Source: Symbiodinium kawagutii (taxonomy: Eukaryota; Sar; Dinophyceae; Suessiales; Symbiodiniaceae). Taken from it: DNA of 64,000 bases. The DNA lies in the NCBI GenBank assembly GCA_009767595.1, contig VSDK01002092.1, positions 244,507-308,506 on the forward strand, in the 5' to 3' direction. Within the stretch, counting starts at the first letter, position 1. Each line of letters opens with the position of its first letter. The position numbers and the translations under genes were made by a program. The notes beneath the pieces were generated by a model that saw nothing but the letters and a program-made list of their open reading frames with translations, did no database searches and had not been told where the DNA came from. Shown piece by piece: positions 27,401 through 42,400 of the stretch.

Positions 27401-30400
27401 CGACAACTCCAGTTGAGCCACCAACAACACCCATTACATCGATATCAAGCAACCCAAGCCAAGCACATTCTGCAACTACCAACCAACCGCAAGCAGCACA
27501 ACTACCACAATCAAACACACCACCATCTTCACGGCAACAACAGATGGACGACAGTCCACTACCACTCACACCAGCCAAACGATCACATGACACCATGTTG
27601 ACTTTCTTCGCGGACGAGGACTTTCGCCTCTATCCTGTTCCTCACGGACATGATGGGTCTCCACCTCTGGGCTATGGCAACGGTTCAAGCCAGTTCCACC
27701 AAGCCTACTTGAACTCAACACAGAGGTTGGAGGACGTCAAGGGCACCACCAAGAACCCCACAGAGTCAGACTCTGAAGCCGATTCTGACCAAGAAAGACC
27801 CTTCGAGGATGCTTCACTTGGAGATCAACTCAGTCGCCAAGAACGTAAAGCCCTTGACCGAGAACTTCCTTGGAGGCATATCCTTGAAATGCCACCCGCA
27901 TATGTGGACCAATTTCTGAAGGCCATTGAGAAGGAACATGACTCATGGCTGGAATGGAGGTCTATCGAACCAATTCCTCGAGAAGAAGCACGTATGATCC
28001 TCGAGGACAAGGTCCGCAAGAAGAGGTGCTTGCGATCTCGGGCAGCGTACCGAGACAAAAATGCCGGAGCATCAGAGCTCAAGGCAAAATGCAGAGTAGT
28101 AGCTCTCGGTCACCTTGACCCAGATTTGAAACAACTGACAAGGTCAAGCAGTACCCCTGGGCGCTCCACTGAACATATCCTCTACCTCTTCATGGTGGCC
28201 GGCTTCAACAAGGCAGTCAATCGACAAAGCTTCAGATGGACCAGTTGGCTTGCAGATGCGGCCACAGCCTTTCTTCAGGGCACCCAGCCTGATCATGAAA
28301 GACCTGATGCCTTGTACCTGTTGCCACCCAAGGACCCTCTCATCGCAATGACCAATTGTTGGAGCCACGACCTCTACAGGGTGAAGGGCAACATTTACGG
28401 ACTCAGCAATGCACCGCACCTTTGGGCATGCGAAGTGGCGCAACGACTCGTGGCCTTGGGCTACCGTAAGCATCACTTCGATCCTGCTCTATTCCTAAAG
28501 TATGTCATCGATGAGTCCGGACGGCAGACTTTGGTTTCAATCATCTTGGTCTATGTAGATGACTTTGCCGGCTGCTTCCGAGAAGACTACCCCATCGAAG
28601 AGGTTCACCAAGCCTTCAAAGTGGGGAGACCTGAAGTTCCTCGAGACCGATAAGCAGTACACTTTCAAGGGCAAGCAGCTGACCTTCTTCACCCATGAAT
28701 CTGGCGAGATCAGGCTCAGGATCACCATGTCCAGTTTCATTGAGAACCTCGAGAGTGGCAAGCTCGTTCGAGGCAGGGCATCCAAAGATGAAAAGCTGAC
28801 CGAAAGAGAACACCAAGAATGTAGGTCAGTTACAGGTTGCCTTCAATGGGTAGCAACACAAGCACGACCCGAACTTGCTGCAACAGTATCTTTGTGTAAT
28901 CATGGCGGTAACACAACCATTTCAGATCTCAAAGTTCTTTATGAAGCAATCGGTTTTCTGAAACAAACACCTGAACACGGCATTGTGATGCCATGTGTGC
29001 CGCTGAACGATTCAACATTGCTGTTGGCCTACTCGGATTCTGGATGGGCGAATGCAAGGAGGAGCACTTCCCAGCTTGGTCTAATCATTGGTGCCACGAC
29101 AGCTTGTGCGAAGACTTCTGGAGCTCCCTTTGCAGTGCTGGATTGGAGGTCTTGCAAATCGCCGAGGGTGTGCAGGTCGACACTTGCAGCTGAAGCATCG
29201 GCAGGCGATGAGGCAGCTGATAGACTGGCTTATCTCAACATGTTTCTTTCCGAAATTTTTGAAAATGAGCCAGCTCACCGAATCGGTAGCAAGCTTCCAT
29301 ATGCCCAAGCAACCGATGCGAAGTCCTTGTATGACTGCGTGGTCAGCGAAGCTCCCACCACGACAGAGAAACGTAGCTTAGTCAACATACGAGCCATGCA
29401 GGAGTGTTTGAAACCCGAACAGTACCATTGGGTACCTACATATCTCATGAGAGCTGATGGCTTAACCAAACTAGACCTGAAGCTCAGACAGGAATTTTTG
29501 ACTTGGCTCCAAGATCCGGTGGCGATCCTTACAGAACAAGGAGTGAAGGATCAAAAGAAAAGTACGAATGACAATTTCGTCCCAGCCGTTCCTTCCTGAG
29601 GTGTTGATCCTTCACGCCACGGCAATTTAATGCCCAAGGATCCTTGGCCAGTTGTTCCTTTCGCACTTGGCGCTGCGCCGCCATGGAAAAGATGCTGCGT
29701 TGAGTGCCTCCGTTGCATTTTGATCAGAGCTATAGTAGTAGTCAATCATAGTGGTTAATGGTGGTTGATACTGGTTATTTTGTTTATTTGATAGATGTAT
29801 TAACCTGTTGATAGTAGTCAATCATAGTGGCTAATAGTAGTCAACCAACCTAGTCATATGGCTCGATGAAGACTGATAAACAGTAATTCATTCACAAGAA
29901 ACTGATGTGGAAATGGGTCATGATGGTGCTATGTGCAGGTGATGATAGGGGACCAGCACCGTCAATTACAAGTACTCCATCACCAAAACTTGAAAGGCTA
30001 GCTAGACATGGATCCCAACTACAGGCTTACAGGATAACCTAAATCATTCTGAAAGGCTTCTCAGCGTATCTGATGCGTTGCTGCTAGTTGTTTTTCCCAA
30101 CATCGGATGGCATAGCTCGATTCCGTTGATAGTCGCATCATGGTTGATCATGGTTGATCAGGTGAGTCTGGATGTATTGGGATTGGTTTCCAATCTCCCA
30201 TGAAGCATCCCAGTGTTTCCGGGCACCCGATCATGAGTTGGTGGATTCCATCCTTCAGACTGTTGACCTCATGTGAAAGATAACTCACTGACCAGGATTG
30301 GTTGGTGGTTTTGGTGATGAATGAAGGGGATAATGACCAACAATGATGGTTAAACAATTATTGGTAGGTGATTTTATTGACATTTCTTTTGTTCCCAATG

Positions 30401-33400
30401 GTAATCATTAACAAATGGATGCTTGAGAAGCAAATGGAGGTTGATGGTAAGTGAGAAGAGATTCCTGTGACAGGCTTATTCCCGAAGCATCATTTCACTT
30501 CTGAGAGTGAACCCCCCAGCTAAATCTACAGGTTCATGGTGACTGAACTAACTTCCTGGCTGTCGCACGCTCAATAATGGGGTACCAAGTGGCAAATGCT
30601 TCGACAAATAAAGAGCGGGCTGGGCTTCCATTAGGTCCATGATCAATAACACATAGTTGGTTGATCAATATATTTCATAGGGATGGTTCAACCACCAACG
30701 ACTGAATGATTTTGAGCCATAACCGGCTTCATGTCGAGGGTGTTCCTGGTGCCGCAGGCCGCTTGGCAACAGACCCTGGAGATGTTGGCCTTGCAATGCG
30801 CTGTGGCCCCGGCTTCTCGACGAGTCGTGAACGATGTGAGTTTCAGCACGGCCATCGTTGCCTGTGAGAACAGCGCGGAGCAGCACTTGGCACTGGCATT
30901 GCTTTGGGATGCCGAGGCAGTCCCTTGAAGGGGTCATTGGTTGAGGTATATTTTTTTGTGGTTTATGTCTATAGCTACCGTTGTAGTTGATTGGGAGTGA
31001 TATTTAGTTGTGGTTGGTCAAGAGTGACATTCAGTCAGCTGATTGAGGGGGATATTCAGTTGTAGTTGATTAAGAGTGATTACGGTGCTTATAAAGAACT
31101 AAAACTGATGACGTTTCTTTTGGCTATATTGCGATTTACCGACAAGCGAAAGAAGCAATGGTTGACCGACTACTTGAGCTGCGTGCAATAAATTTGTTGG
31201 CCGATGTTGTTCGTGCCAGTTGCCCAATGGGTGTAGCGTTGCCTCTGCACCGTTGTGGTTCTTTCAGCAAATCTTGCAGGTCCAAGTGCTCTCTGGTCCG
31301 CGCTTGCTGTATGTTTTAAAGATATCCTTACTGATGTTTTTTGTGCCTAAGGCTTGGTACTTCCATCTCCTTTTGGCGATTGCATGTTTGGCCTTTGATG
31401 GCGGCAGAGATAGCCGTCGCTTCAATGATTATGCCTTTTGGGTTTGCAAAACTCCTTGTTTCAGTGATTACTACCCTCCTGTACGAATGGCGACTTGGCC
31501 AGTGTTTCAAAATAAGATGGCAAGGAGGCTTTGGTTACCTGATTGCCGTCAACCACCATCCAGGCATGGAATAAACTACCTTGAATAGGCGAAAATTCTA
31601 GCCAGCTACACATCATTTTCAATGTAGTTTAAGGTAGAACATTTGCTAAAACAGGGATCACAATGATCCCTCATGGCAATGCCTGCGGACAAAATAGTAT
31701 CATTGGAATATATAGGGATTTTGATTTGGGTTTGTGGCCGCATTTGACGATGATCGCACCGCAAAAGATCACATAAAAGTCAAGCCATGATGTCCCTGAA
31801 AGGAATGATGGCGGGACTATCTTTTAGAACAATACTGGAAAATTAGTGGTTTTAAACAGCTAGTATTAACAAATGGTAATATTTGTCCCCCCAACACGGG
31901 GCTGGGCTTTATCATAGCGAGCGTTGATTCGTCCGCACGTGCAGCAACAAATGGCTGATTGGTTGACTAATATGTTTCATAGGGTTTGGAGCCAACCAGG
32001 ATCGACTGATTAAGATACATGCTTACATATGTGTTACCTTTGCCTTTGGCATATGACTAGTGCCTGGTGTTGAATATGATCCTGGACACCAGTGATCCCT
32101 CAATTCAAGTTCTGCGATGCCAAACCGACTGAGTGTTGGATGGGCCCATACTGTTGCGCAGGGTTTTGAGCATCACAGGTGTCGCATTGTGTTATTGATC
32201 ATCATAATATGCCGGTTTCTCAAAATAGGGGACCCCCAAAATCATCCTTTATTAACCATTCTGTAGCAGTAAACCAACCACTCTTGACGGTTCCCTATGG
32301 CTTGAGAAACACCCAGATATCCAAGCCAGGTATGAAACCCCATGAAAGGCTTGTTGTGAACAAAACCTCTATGCCCTGCAGCAGAGTGATAAGTATAGAC
32401 AATCGTCCATACAAGATGTGCGCTCCCCCAAATGGTATGTTTTACAACCCCAAGAATAACCACTGTGGGATCTTTGCATTTAGATGAGTTGCTTTGAAGA
32501 TATGAATGATATACGTGTACAGATCCATGTAAATCGAAACATACATTGTTTCACTATTTGTACATACAAAATTGAACACACATAGATGACATACCATTCC
32601 ACTGGCCCATAACAACATAGACATCTCCGGATCTCCAGCGGTGCCTTCAGGAGCTGGGAATCCCTTTCTCCATCGGCTCGTGGTTGGTGGCGCTGAGCCG
32701 TAGCAACGTGCAGGACCCTGAAGTCATCCACTCGGCCCTCGTGGAGGCGGGGCCACACGAGCCATGGCTGCTTCGGGTCCCTAGTAACAGCTGAACCTGG
32801 GTGCGATTCATGGGGCAAAGATTCATTGAGAAGGTGGGAAACCCGGGGATAGGATGAAGATGATGAATCATCATGAATCATGATGATTCAGGATGATTCA
32901 TGATGATTCATGATGAATCGTAATGAATCGTGGTGAATCGTGGTGAATCGTGATGAATCGTTTCGTGGCAAGTTGGAGATTACCGCAGATTTGTTGACTC
33001 TTTGTTGTGCTTGCTTGCGTGAACCCCACCATTTCTGTTGAGAGATGTCTTGTCGCTCCTGTCTCAGCATTTTGAAACTACTGAGGGCAACTAGTACTGT
33101 GGATGTTCACAGCTTTCAGTCAACCACAGATACACCATGATTGACCGTCATTATGCCATCATGAACCACTATACAAAGGGACAATCAATCATTATCAACC
33201 ATGCTTAACCATTCGCTCACCATCATTATTTGAATCCTCATCAACCATCACTATAGCTGGATATTGACCCAGTATTGCTGTTTACACTGGTCCACTGACA
33301 TCCACTAACCACCATCAACACCAGTCAGATCCAGTCCATTACTAACCATCATAAACTCATACACCCTTGTCACATCCAGACACTACAAGTATTGTACCAA

Positions 33401-36400
33401 ATTGCTGGTAATAAATTGAGCATTATTAGCCCATGTCAACCATAAGTACAAGGTAGGGCCACCTGATAATGAGTTGGTTTAGATTCGCCAACATAGTTGA
33501 TATTTTCTTGCTATTCTATGGCTATCATCCCTGAAACCAACTTAGTTCATGTATATCTATCATAAATGGTACCTTAAAGCTTACCAACATCACGGCCACT
33601 GTTTCTTCACCATGAACCCTTCAGTCGCATGGCGCCCGCGCCCTGTAGGCCGTTCTGCAGCTGGGTTCGTCCACCTTGGAGTTGCCCCAGCTTTGGCGCT
33701 ACTCGTCGCTGCTTGGTGCCCAGCTGAACTCGTGGATGCTGCAGCGGCGTCTTGGCGAATGCCCAGCCGACATCTTGGGTTAGGCATGGCTTCATAGTGG
33801 TGGGATAAGCATGAATAACTGGCCATCAGTCCTTTAAATCAGGAACAGTTGATCATAATGGTAGGGTTGAGGGCTGCTTCATGATGCATGATGATGCTGA
33901 TAGCGTTGGTTACGACGGATAGCAGGTAAGTTCAGGGCTCATGATGGATAGGAGTTGATGTAAAAGGTAGCCAGCAGTGATGTGATTCATAGCAGCAGTG
34001 CAGCTCCTAGTGGCGAACAGTGGTGAATGTCACTGGTGAACAACTCGTATCAAGGATGGTTGGTCGCGTTTTTGTATGGCCTGTCATCTCATCATGATGA
34101 AATAAGCATCATTGCACTGACTCACTTGAACAGTGGCCAGTGGGTGATGATGAGTAGCCAGCAAGATATGGTGGTTTCTCAAAGTAGGGGTACCTCCAAT
34201 CCAGTTGATCAACCATCTGTAGTAACAAAGCAACCATAGCTTTGGGGTATCCCCATTTCATGAAACCACGTGTATGTTGAAAAGTGGCTAGCAACGGTGC
34301 AGGCCGAGGTTGATCAAGCAGCTTGTACCTGGAACCTGGTCATTACAGCATAGCTAAGCAAGCAGGGTTGGACCAATCCTCCGTGGACGCCCTCCATCAT
34401 TGCGTAGTTCTCATAGGTTGTCCTTAGCTTTGCACTTGAGAAAATGATGAGCATGCCGTTCACTGCTAGGGATCAGGGCAGCCCTAACCAGTTGGATAAC
34501 CATTTTGATCAGGACAGCCACCAATTTGGGGGTCCTTTGGGATAATACCCAGCCAGAAACATCCATGCGTTCCCGGTGTTGGTTGCTGGTTGCCCACAAG
34601 GCCAGGTCCAAAGGCCTTGTGACTCTCAGGTTGAAGACAGAAACGGAGAGGAGCTTGCGGCAGTTCACCTTGGAGGACTTGGTTCTGGTTGCCCGTCCGG
34701 GAAGCTCAGGTGGTGGAGGAGGACAATATGGGGACAGCAAGCAAACGTCAGGGGGATACAACAGCTATGTACAGCTATACTAGTGACAATATGTAGATAT
34801 ATACTTGAGGGTTATTCCTAGTGATGTGTTTGGATATGCACTAAAGACAAAATTGGTGATTTAGGGGATTGCTTCAGGGGTATCTCCAGTTACCCATGTG
34901 GTGTGAGACGTGCCGAACCCGTCCGCATCGCCAGAGAGCTGCCACTAGAGCTGGCCAAATTGGTAAGGTAAAGTGGTAAGGGCCAAGCCGTGGACGGGGC
35001 GGCGTGTTGCACATGGTGCAGCATGCAATTCAACCATATCCATAGCCGTGTATCGAACATGCACACTGCTGTTTTTAGAACACCAACATGTGCGTTTCAG
35101 GCGTACCAATGGTGGACGCATGTTGATGACACTCCTTCTGTAGATAAGCCATTTGGGTTAGTTGTCAGAAGCATGGCGATGTTCCAATCCAGCCATGCAC
35201 ATGCTTGGCAAAGGGATCCCATTTGAATATGCAAATGATACAGAATTGTGCACAACTCATGATGTCCTGTATAACCTTGGCATATTCACGGCCATAACTT
35301 GTACATCATATATACAGCGAAGCACATTTATCTCCTTGGCAAGTGCATGGCCATTGTTGGGTGTGGTACCGGGTGTACGGTTCATACTTACCAGCACCAT
35401 TGGTTGTTCATAGTCATGGTGTTACCCCTTGACCGTCCAAGTTCATAAGGGAAACCACCCAATATCACCCAATTACAATTTGACACTATTGTTGACTATC
35501 CCATATTGTTGCATTTCATCCATTTGGGCGATTGAGTTCTTCCATTGGCAGTACTGCTAGCGATTTATATCTAAAAACCCTGATACGCTTCAAAGGAATC
35601 TTTTAGATGAGATTTCATCCAGGGGCGTTTGTTTTCGGGCAAGCCTGGGGCAGCTTGCCACTGCCATGGTGTCCTACAGGTTGCGTGGGGCGCTGCAGTC
35701 ACACCCTTAGCCCCGAGCGTTCTCGAATCTGGGCGCTGATCGCCGTGGCACCAGCGTGGTGATGTTTTTTGTGTGCACTCGACTGGCTGAGCAACACAAA
35801 CAGCATCATCATTTATTCCCCAACAAGTGGAATTATCATTAAAAGATCTTTAAAACACATTATCCAACAATGAGTGAAATCAGAAAGATAACTCTGTCCA
35901 TTTCCTCCTGTGAGCTGAGTCAATGGCGAGCACACCTAAGGAACTTGTCCAAAAGGAATTGCTGCGACGGCTGGCGAAGCCGACTGCAACACCGCAGCCT
36001 GAGAAGTTTTGGAGGCAGAACTTGCTTGGCCACTGAGTGGCGCTTCATCACGGCAGTGACAGTGATCCTCGCAAGGGTGTACTCCTACAACAATAGGGGC
36101 TTGTTAAGGTGTGAATAACCACCATCAACCACCAGAGGATGGGAAGCGCACATTTGCTACTAGAAGCGGATGTATACTTGTGATGCAGCTACCAAACAAC
36201 AAGCAGCCTGTAAGCAGTGAAGCGACAAATGCATCATGGCGAACACTATGAATCACCAATGATACAAATTGTGGGCATCACATGGCATAACACAACCATC
36301 GGTACTGTATATGTCATTACTATCATTATGAGTTGGGTCGTTAAAACCAGGCTTTCCAACGCAAGTGACACTCCGCACCAGCTCAGACCAGTGGTCTAAA

Positions 36401-39400
36401 CAAAAGGTAGAGTTGCAGATGATCAACTTGCCCACTTGGACGTAGAGTATTGCAATGTCGACTATTGTGGAGGTCGGAGAGGGTTTTATTGCAACTTCTT
36501 TGAGCAGGGTCACATGAGTCACATGTTGGGGAACTTCCACATCTTTCTGGTTGACGTACACATGACACATGTGGATATATTTTGGCACACATGTGATATC
36601 ATATGATATATGTGTGCATTTGTATTTTGATATAGCATCATTTCACATATTTCTTGATTAACATATATTATGATTATAGATAAATCATATATCTATATGA
36701 TCCATGTATCGCTACAACCTCAACCTCCAAAAAAGTATCCAGCGCAGTCGCACCGCTGAGGCATCTTGCACGCCAGCACCTACGGTGGCGCAGCTTCCCA
36801 GGGCTTCACCGCCGGGTTGGCCCAGCACTTGGTGCGTTTGGGCAGGCGCTTGGATGCGGCCCATGGGACAGCCATGGGAACGGCGGGCCCTGGATCCATG
36901 GTGCGGATGGAGCTGGCGGATCGACTGGTGCTGCTGAAGCCGGTGGATTGGGAAGTGCAGGATGAGAACATGGAGCCGATTGCCAGGAATGCGGTGGTTG
37001 GTTGGGTGGTTGGTTGGGTGGTTGGTTGGGTGGTTGAATCGTTTCTTGGGTGGTTGGGTGGTTGGTGAGTAATTTTCGTACAGAAATGCGTGATACATCA
37101 TCATTTGTGGCCGGTTGCTGCAATCATTTTACACGTTCCTGCTTTCATGAGAGGACGAATTCATTTGACCATGCTCTTGAAAATTGAAATCAGCCACCAG
37201 GCAAGATCCAGGGCAAGAAGACTACTGAGCATCATGCCGCAGTTGGTTTTAATCCTGACACCTGTGGTGTGATAGCCCCATTGTTCTCCAGGTGACCTCG
37301 TACTTATATCTAACTTGTCAGATTGAAGCAACCAGTATTCACTACAGGTTATCTGCTAATGGATGCTATTGGTGTATACCCTCCAGATTTGTGGTACGGC
37401 TGATTTTGCGGGTTTACGGGGTAGCCCCATAGCTTTGTGGATATGCCCATGTTTTGCATGGTCATGCACTCATGCGCTCAGCCCTCGACAAAAAAGCCCC
37501 ATGTTTTCTACTCAATGACTCATATAGTTCGCTCATGTACACTCTTTCTTACAGGGACAACAGTTGGTTTATCAGGGTTGGTGTATCACGTCGTTCAGCT
37601 CAAGAAGCATGCTTTCATTTTTTTTTACAACCAACTGAATGATGCTGATATTGAAGTTGATGGGTTTGACCCAAGGATGGAAGCAACGTATGAGTTGCCA
37701 TATCCAAGTCTTACGGTGGATTTTCTCCATCTGGATCCATTTAGTTGGTGTGGTACCTGGCCACAGCTCAGGCTGCAGCTCGTTCAATTCCTCCGCGACT
37801 CGGGTTTCTCCACGCCAATTCTGCAAGACAAAGACTTCGACCAAGGCGTGTGGCTTGGGGATGATGTGAGCTGTGGTGGACATCGCGAAAGGGCGCCTCT
37901 GGCAACCGAAAAGACTATGGATGGATCATCAACAGCATCAGCAGAGGCCCATTGTTTGTGGGTCAAACGTATTGTCTTGAGGGTGAACATTCCACAATGC
38001 GGAGAATGGTGATTTAGTTTCCCCAGTTTGAGTGAACAATGATGCATGACGATTAGCGGGTGAATTAGTGGTTAGTGATGGTTCATGATATGGCTTTGTT
38101 TATACATGGTGGCACCTACTGACCATCCATTCATCATTTTTGAAGGTACACCATGGACCCCATCAGAGTGTTTCTCAAAATTGGCCCCAAAGCGATGGTG
38201 GGTTTATTACCATAAGTGCTTACAGTGATGATATACAGGATGATAACTGGGGGTACCCCCAGCTCCGTATTCTTAAACAATAATCCCCCATAAAAACCAT
38301 TGTGATTAAAAAGCTATGATCCCCTCTAAAGCCACTATTTACCCTTATTACCCACTATCATCCCTGTAAAACCACTATTTCTTCTCATCAACCCACGACA
38401 ATCCCATGATATGCCGGTGACTCATGGCTCCAGCGCTAGGTTTTTTGCATCGTTTGGACGTGCCAAGCTCGGGACTTCTGCTGTTGGCCGCTTGGCGCCG
38501 TAGGAGCGGATACTCACCGTTGTAGATGGTGATTTTATGACGGACAATGATGGTCTAGTCATGTTGTTTACGTGGTGAATCATAATGTTTACCGTGTTGG
38601 TTCATGTTTGTCTAGATGATCTTCATTACTGACCATGATGGTGACGATTCATGATGGTGAATAATGGTGATTCATGATGTTCATATCAAGGTTTATTGCC
38701 GGAATCCAGCAACAGTCCAGCTTTGACGGTTTAATCCAGGCAAGGCTTAATCATCCATGGTGTCTTTCGAAATAGCAACACTATTTTTTGCAGATGATAT
38801 GTGTGTGAACAAATACATAATCGTAATATCGTAGATATTCACAAATTGGTGATTTCAAATCTTCCATGATATACACCGTTATTGTGCATATCACACAGTA
38901 TCACCCTAGCTCCAATCTTATTCAAACCATAGAAACAAACACATTCTTAGTTCCAAGCCAATCAACCATCATCATCAACCATCATCATGAACCATGCATC
39001 ATCATCAACCAACATGACTTCCCAGCCCCCAATGATTGCGTCTCAACGCTAGGCCAAGACCTACGAAGCTCACTGCGACTTGTCCGTGCAGCTGGCTGCG
39101 GGCCGCTTGCAACGCGACTACGTGGTGCTGGCGCATGGCTGGGCTGTAGACCGGCTGATTCGAACGCAGCTCTATTGGAGGCAGCGCAGCCATTGCTGGG
39201 TAGCTGGTGGCCGCTGGTGGTAGTGGTTGAGGCTGTGTAGGTAGGCATGGTGAAGCTGGTGGTTGAGGCTTGTTGATGGTGGTTGATGGCTGTTTGATGG
39301 TTGAGAACTATTCATTCATAGTGAATCATGCTTAATGATTACTACTGTAGTTCATACTGGTTTGCAAGGGCCAAGAGTAGTTGAGGATTGTCTTGTGGGC

Positions 39401-42400
39401 AACCCACCGACTCGACTCGTGTCCGTCCGTAGTGTACCCCCTCACAAAGCCTTGAACACCAATAGGTTTGAATGGCTTTTCCCATGGTTTTCGCTGCGTT
39501 GCCCTGGGTCATACCCATAGTTGATTGGATCATTTTGCTGTTGCAACCATGGCTTTTCTTGGTGCACCATCTTCGGGATGGTCAATCGTGGGAATCCAAA
39601 AACATATTCAAGGAAGTTTCAGTGAGGACCTCACTGCTGTTCCAGCATCACTGGAAGAGGGTTATGGCATCATGGATGCAACATGCTGCTTGGGCTATAT
39701 CTTTTGGAAAGTGCGTTCTAGTCGAGCGGACTAGTGCAGTCGGGTGAAGACGGTTGGCGGAACGTATGGCCATCAGTCAAGATCTGACCAAGGATTGCAA
39801 TTGTTGCTGAAACGTATTGTTTATGGACAACGGCTTACCATTTGCACCATGGAACAGTATTACCTAAAATTAGAATCTTTCAAAAACACAGACAGTTCAG
39901 AGAAGCAATTGAGTCTGTAAAACAGTGGTTGGTTCATATTCTGCCCCCAACTGCATTCCTATGCCCAGAGTGTGTCTACATCCTGATTTTGTTCTTCACA
40001 AGTTGCACGTTTTTACAAGGTCAACTTTCATGAAACCCTGCACCCAAAACTATAAAGCCGAAAACCACAATTGTCCAGCCCGGTATCATGTTAAAGTCTG
40101 GCCGAATGCAAAGAGTTCTGGGTAATAGGCGGTGATAAGCGACCATTATGTCGACACGCATGAGCATTTGCGAAGGAGACTCCAGACAACTCAGAAAGAA
40201 TGCCGCAGTATGATTTGGCTCATCCCACCATATCACTCCATTTTTCTTTGTCATTTTCTAGACATGGGTGTTGCTTCAAATGGGAGTACCCCCAAATCAT
40301 CCAAGTCTAAACCAACCATAGCTTTGGCAGTTCCCTATTTTCAGAAACACCCATATAGTAGTTGTTTAACAATGAGTTTGTTGCTTATCCCCTACTACAA
40401 ATCAGTATAATCCCCTCAAAAACCACCAGTTTCACCATAGTTCAACCTAGAAAATCCATGAAAATCCCAAGAGTTCCCTATGAAAACCTATAAAAACTAC
40501 AAGTTTAACCATACTTAACGTCCCCTCCCCAAACGTTACCCCAAGCTTCGGTCATCCTGTCGCCCACGACCTCCAGATGCTGCTCGCCAGGCAAGCGCCT
40601 GTGACGAAAGCAGGGGGCCGGGGCAAACCTTCGCTGACCCAGGCGCGGGGGGCTGGGACACCTGGGCGTCCAACATCAGAGATCCCAACATGGAGTCTTT
40701 CTGGTGGGTGCTTTGGTTGAATCTCCCATCATCAACCATTTGGTGGGTTTATTAATGGTTAACCATTACATTAACCATTATTAATACAGTAATGGCTAGT
40801 AATTATCAACACTAATGGTTAATAAACCCACCAGTAATGGTTAGTAATGGTTAGTCATGGTTAGTCATGGTTAGTAATGGTTGGTAATGGTTAGTAATGG
40901 TTAGTAATGGTTAGTAATGGTTTATAATGGTTAGTGAACCCACCATTTGATGGGGGGTGAGAGTGGTGAATAGTGGTTGAGAATGGTTAGCAATGATTAC
41001 TTTGGGGGATTGTAGTGGCTAATAATAGGGGTAATAACTAATGATAGTGGCTAAACAACTACTGTAGGTGGTGTTTTGTTTGACATGTGTGAGGTGTTTT
41101 TTTAGCAGGGTTGAAACCACAAAACAATACAAAACAGGGTTTGGACACAAACAGCGTACGGGATTCCACAAACATGCTGTATCTTTTTGAGATTAAGAGG
41201 AGTCTGCATAGCAACCACCATACTAGGGTGAAATCCAGCAAAAACGATGTGACTTGCGAAAAAGATAACCAGTCCACAGCGAAACCTGAGCTTCATGATG
41301 TTGCGCTTGGGGGAGTTGGACTAATGATATGAGAATGGGTGATGATGGCGAAAAGTGCTCCCAGTATCACTAGTGGGTATCAATTCGTAATGGTCAAACG
41401 GTCAAACAGTAGCGATCAACTGATTAGCCTGATTCAATGCACAGTTGCTCATCAACAATGATTTGCAATGGCTAGATACGCTATGTAACCACTTTCTTGT
41501 AAACAACCAGAATTGGATAATCATAAATAGTTAATCAGCATATACATATGTGTATCAGCATATACATATATTACTGTACATTCATCTCGTATCATTATGA
41601 AGTTAAATGCCTGGGACCAAAAGCAATGGCGATGAAACCAAGGGATTTTCCCTCAATGACTATGGTCTCGGACACTGCTTCTCGTTCAAAGTTCCTCAGC
41701 AAGAGAATCTGTGCGGAGATCAACCGCATCCTACTTGGGCTTGAAGACCCTTTAAAGGATGATTCGGACATTTGGATCATCCAAACTTTTCTATGACAAA
41801 ATCCGGTGATGGTCAATGTGGTTTGAGATGGTTCAAGCTTTCTGAATCCCAAAGTCAACAGAACAAAGATTCCCATGATGTGAAGTTAGTTATGTCACTG
41901 GCATATTTTCCTCCCAGGGTTCTTGAAGTATGTTCCATAAATTCTATTAATCACAATGGCTTCTGAGTTTTAACCTGTTGAAGAGAAACCTGCTAAAGAT
42001 AAAGAATCGGATTGTATGAGCAAAGGTCAAGCCTTGTAGTTAAAGGCACAGGATGATCCAGAGCTCGATCTGAGATCTTTGGCGACTGCTGGGGGGTACG
42101 TGGAAAGGGTCCGAGATACTCCTGCAAGAGGTACCACTGGCACTGTCAATAATTTATTGGAAACCCTGGTTTTGAAGCAACCATTGCCATGTCACTCTTA
42201 TTGGCGTTCTGTACTTGTTGTTGCTGGCTTGCCTCAACGCCCCTTTTGAGTGTTGGTTGTTGACGATGTTCGCGAGGTTGACGATGCTCTTGTTATTGTG
42301 ATGGACGTTGCCGTCTATGAAGTTGATGTTGGAGATGATCTTAGAGGTCATCATCATGGTGTTGGTTGTGTTGGCGCTGGTATTGGCTTTGGTGCAGCCA

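Larger units (their letters stand above)
21015..29726 (+). mobile_element. Ty1/copia-type LTR retrotransposon, complete but frame-broken
   Basis: An 8.7-kb element lies between two 158-bp LTRs. Domain order is a Cys-rich N-terminus, gag-like region, zinc knuckle, aspartic protease, methyltransferase-like domain, integrase, reverse transcriptase and RNase H. Integrase before reverse transcriptase is diagnostic of copia. A primer binding site follows the 5' LTR, and a purine tract (AAAAGAAAAG) lies just before the 3' LTR. The reading frame changes about five times (near 21.55, 23.65, 24.42, 27.1-27.4 and 28.62 kb), so this copy cannot make a normal polyprotein in a simple way. It lies in an intron of the PPR gene, in the sense direction. 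Confidence 0.93.

Noticed and set aside
35640..35760. Possible extra exon between PPR gene exons k and l
   Set aside because: The patch is GC-rich, and one frame reads SPERSRIWALIAVAPAW, but exons k and l already join in phase without it and I cannot fix its splice sites.
37437..38012. A 191-residue unspliced ORF
   Set aside because: Only its 37,772-37,845 part matches the RluA protein, and that part is bounded by good splice sites. The flanks do not match the family.
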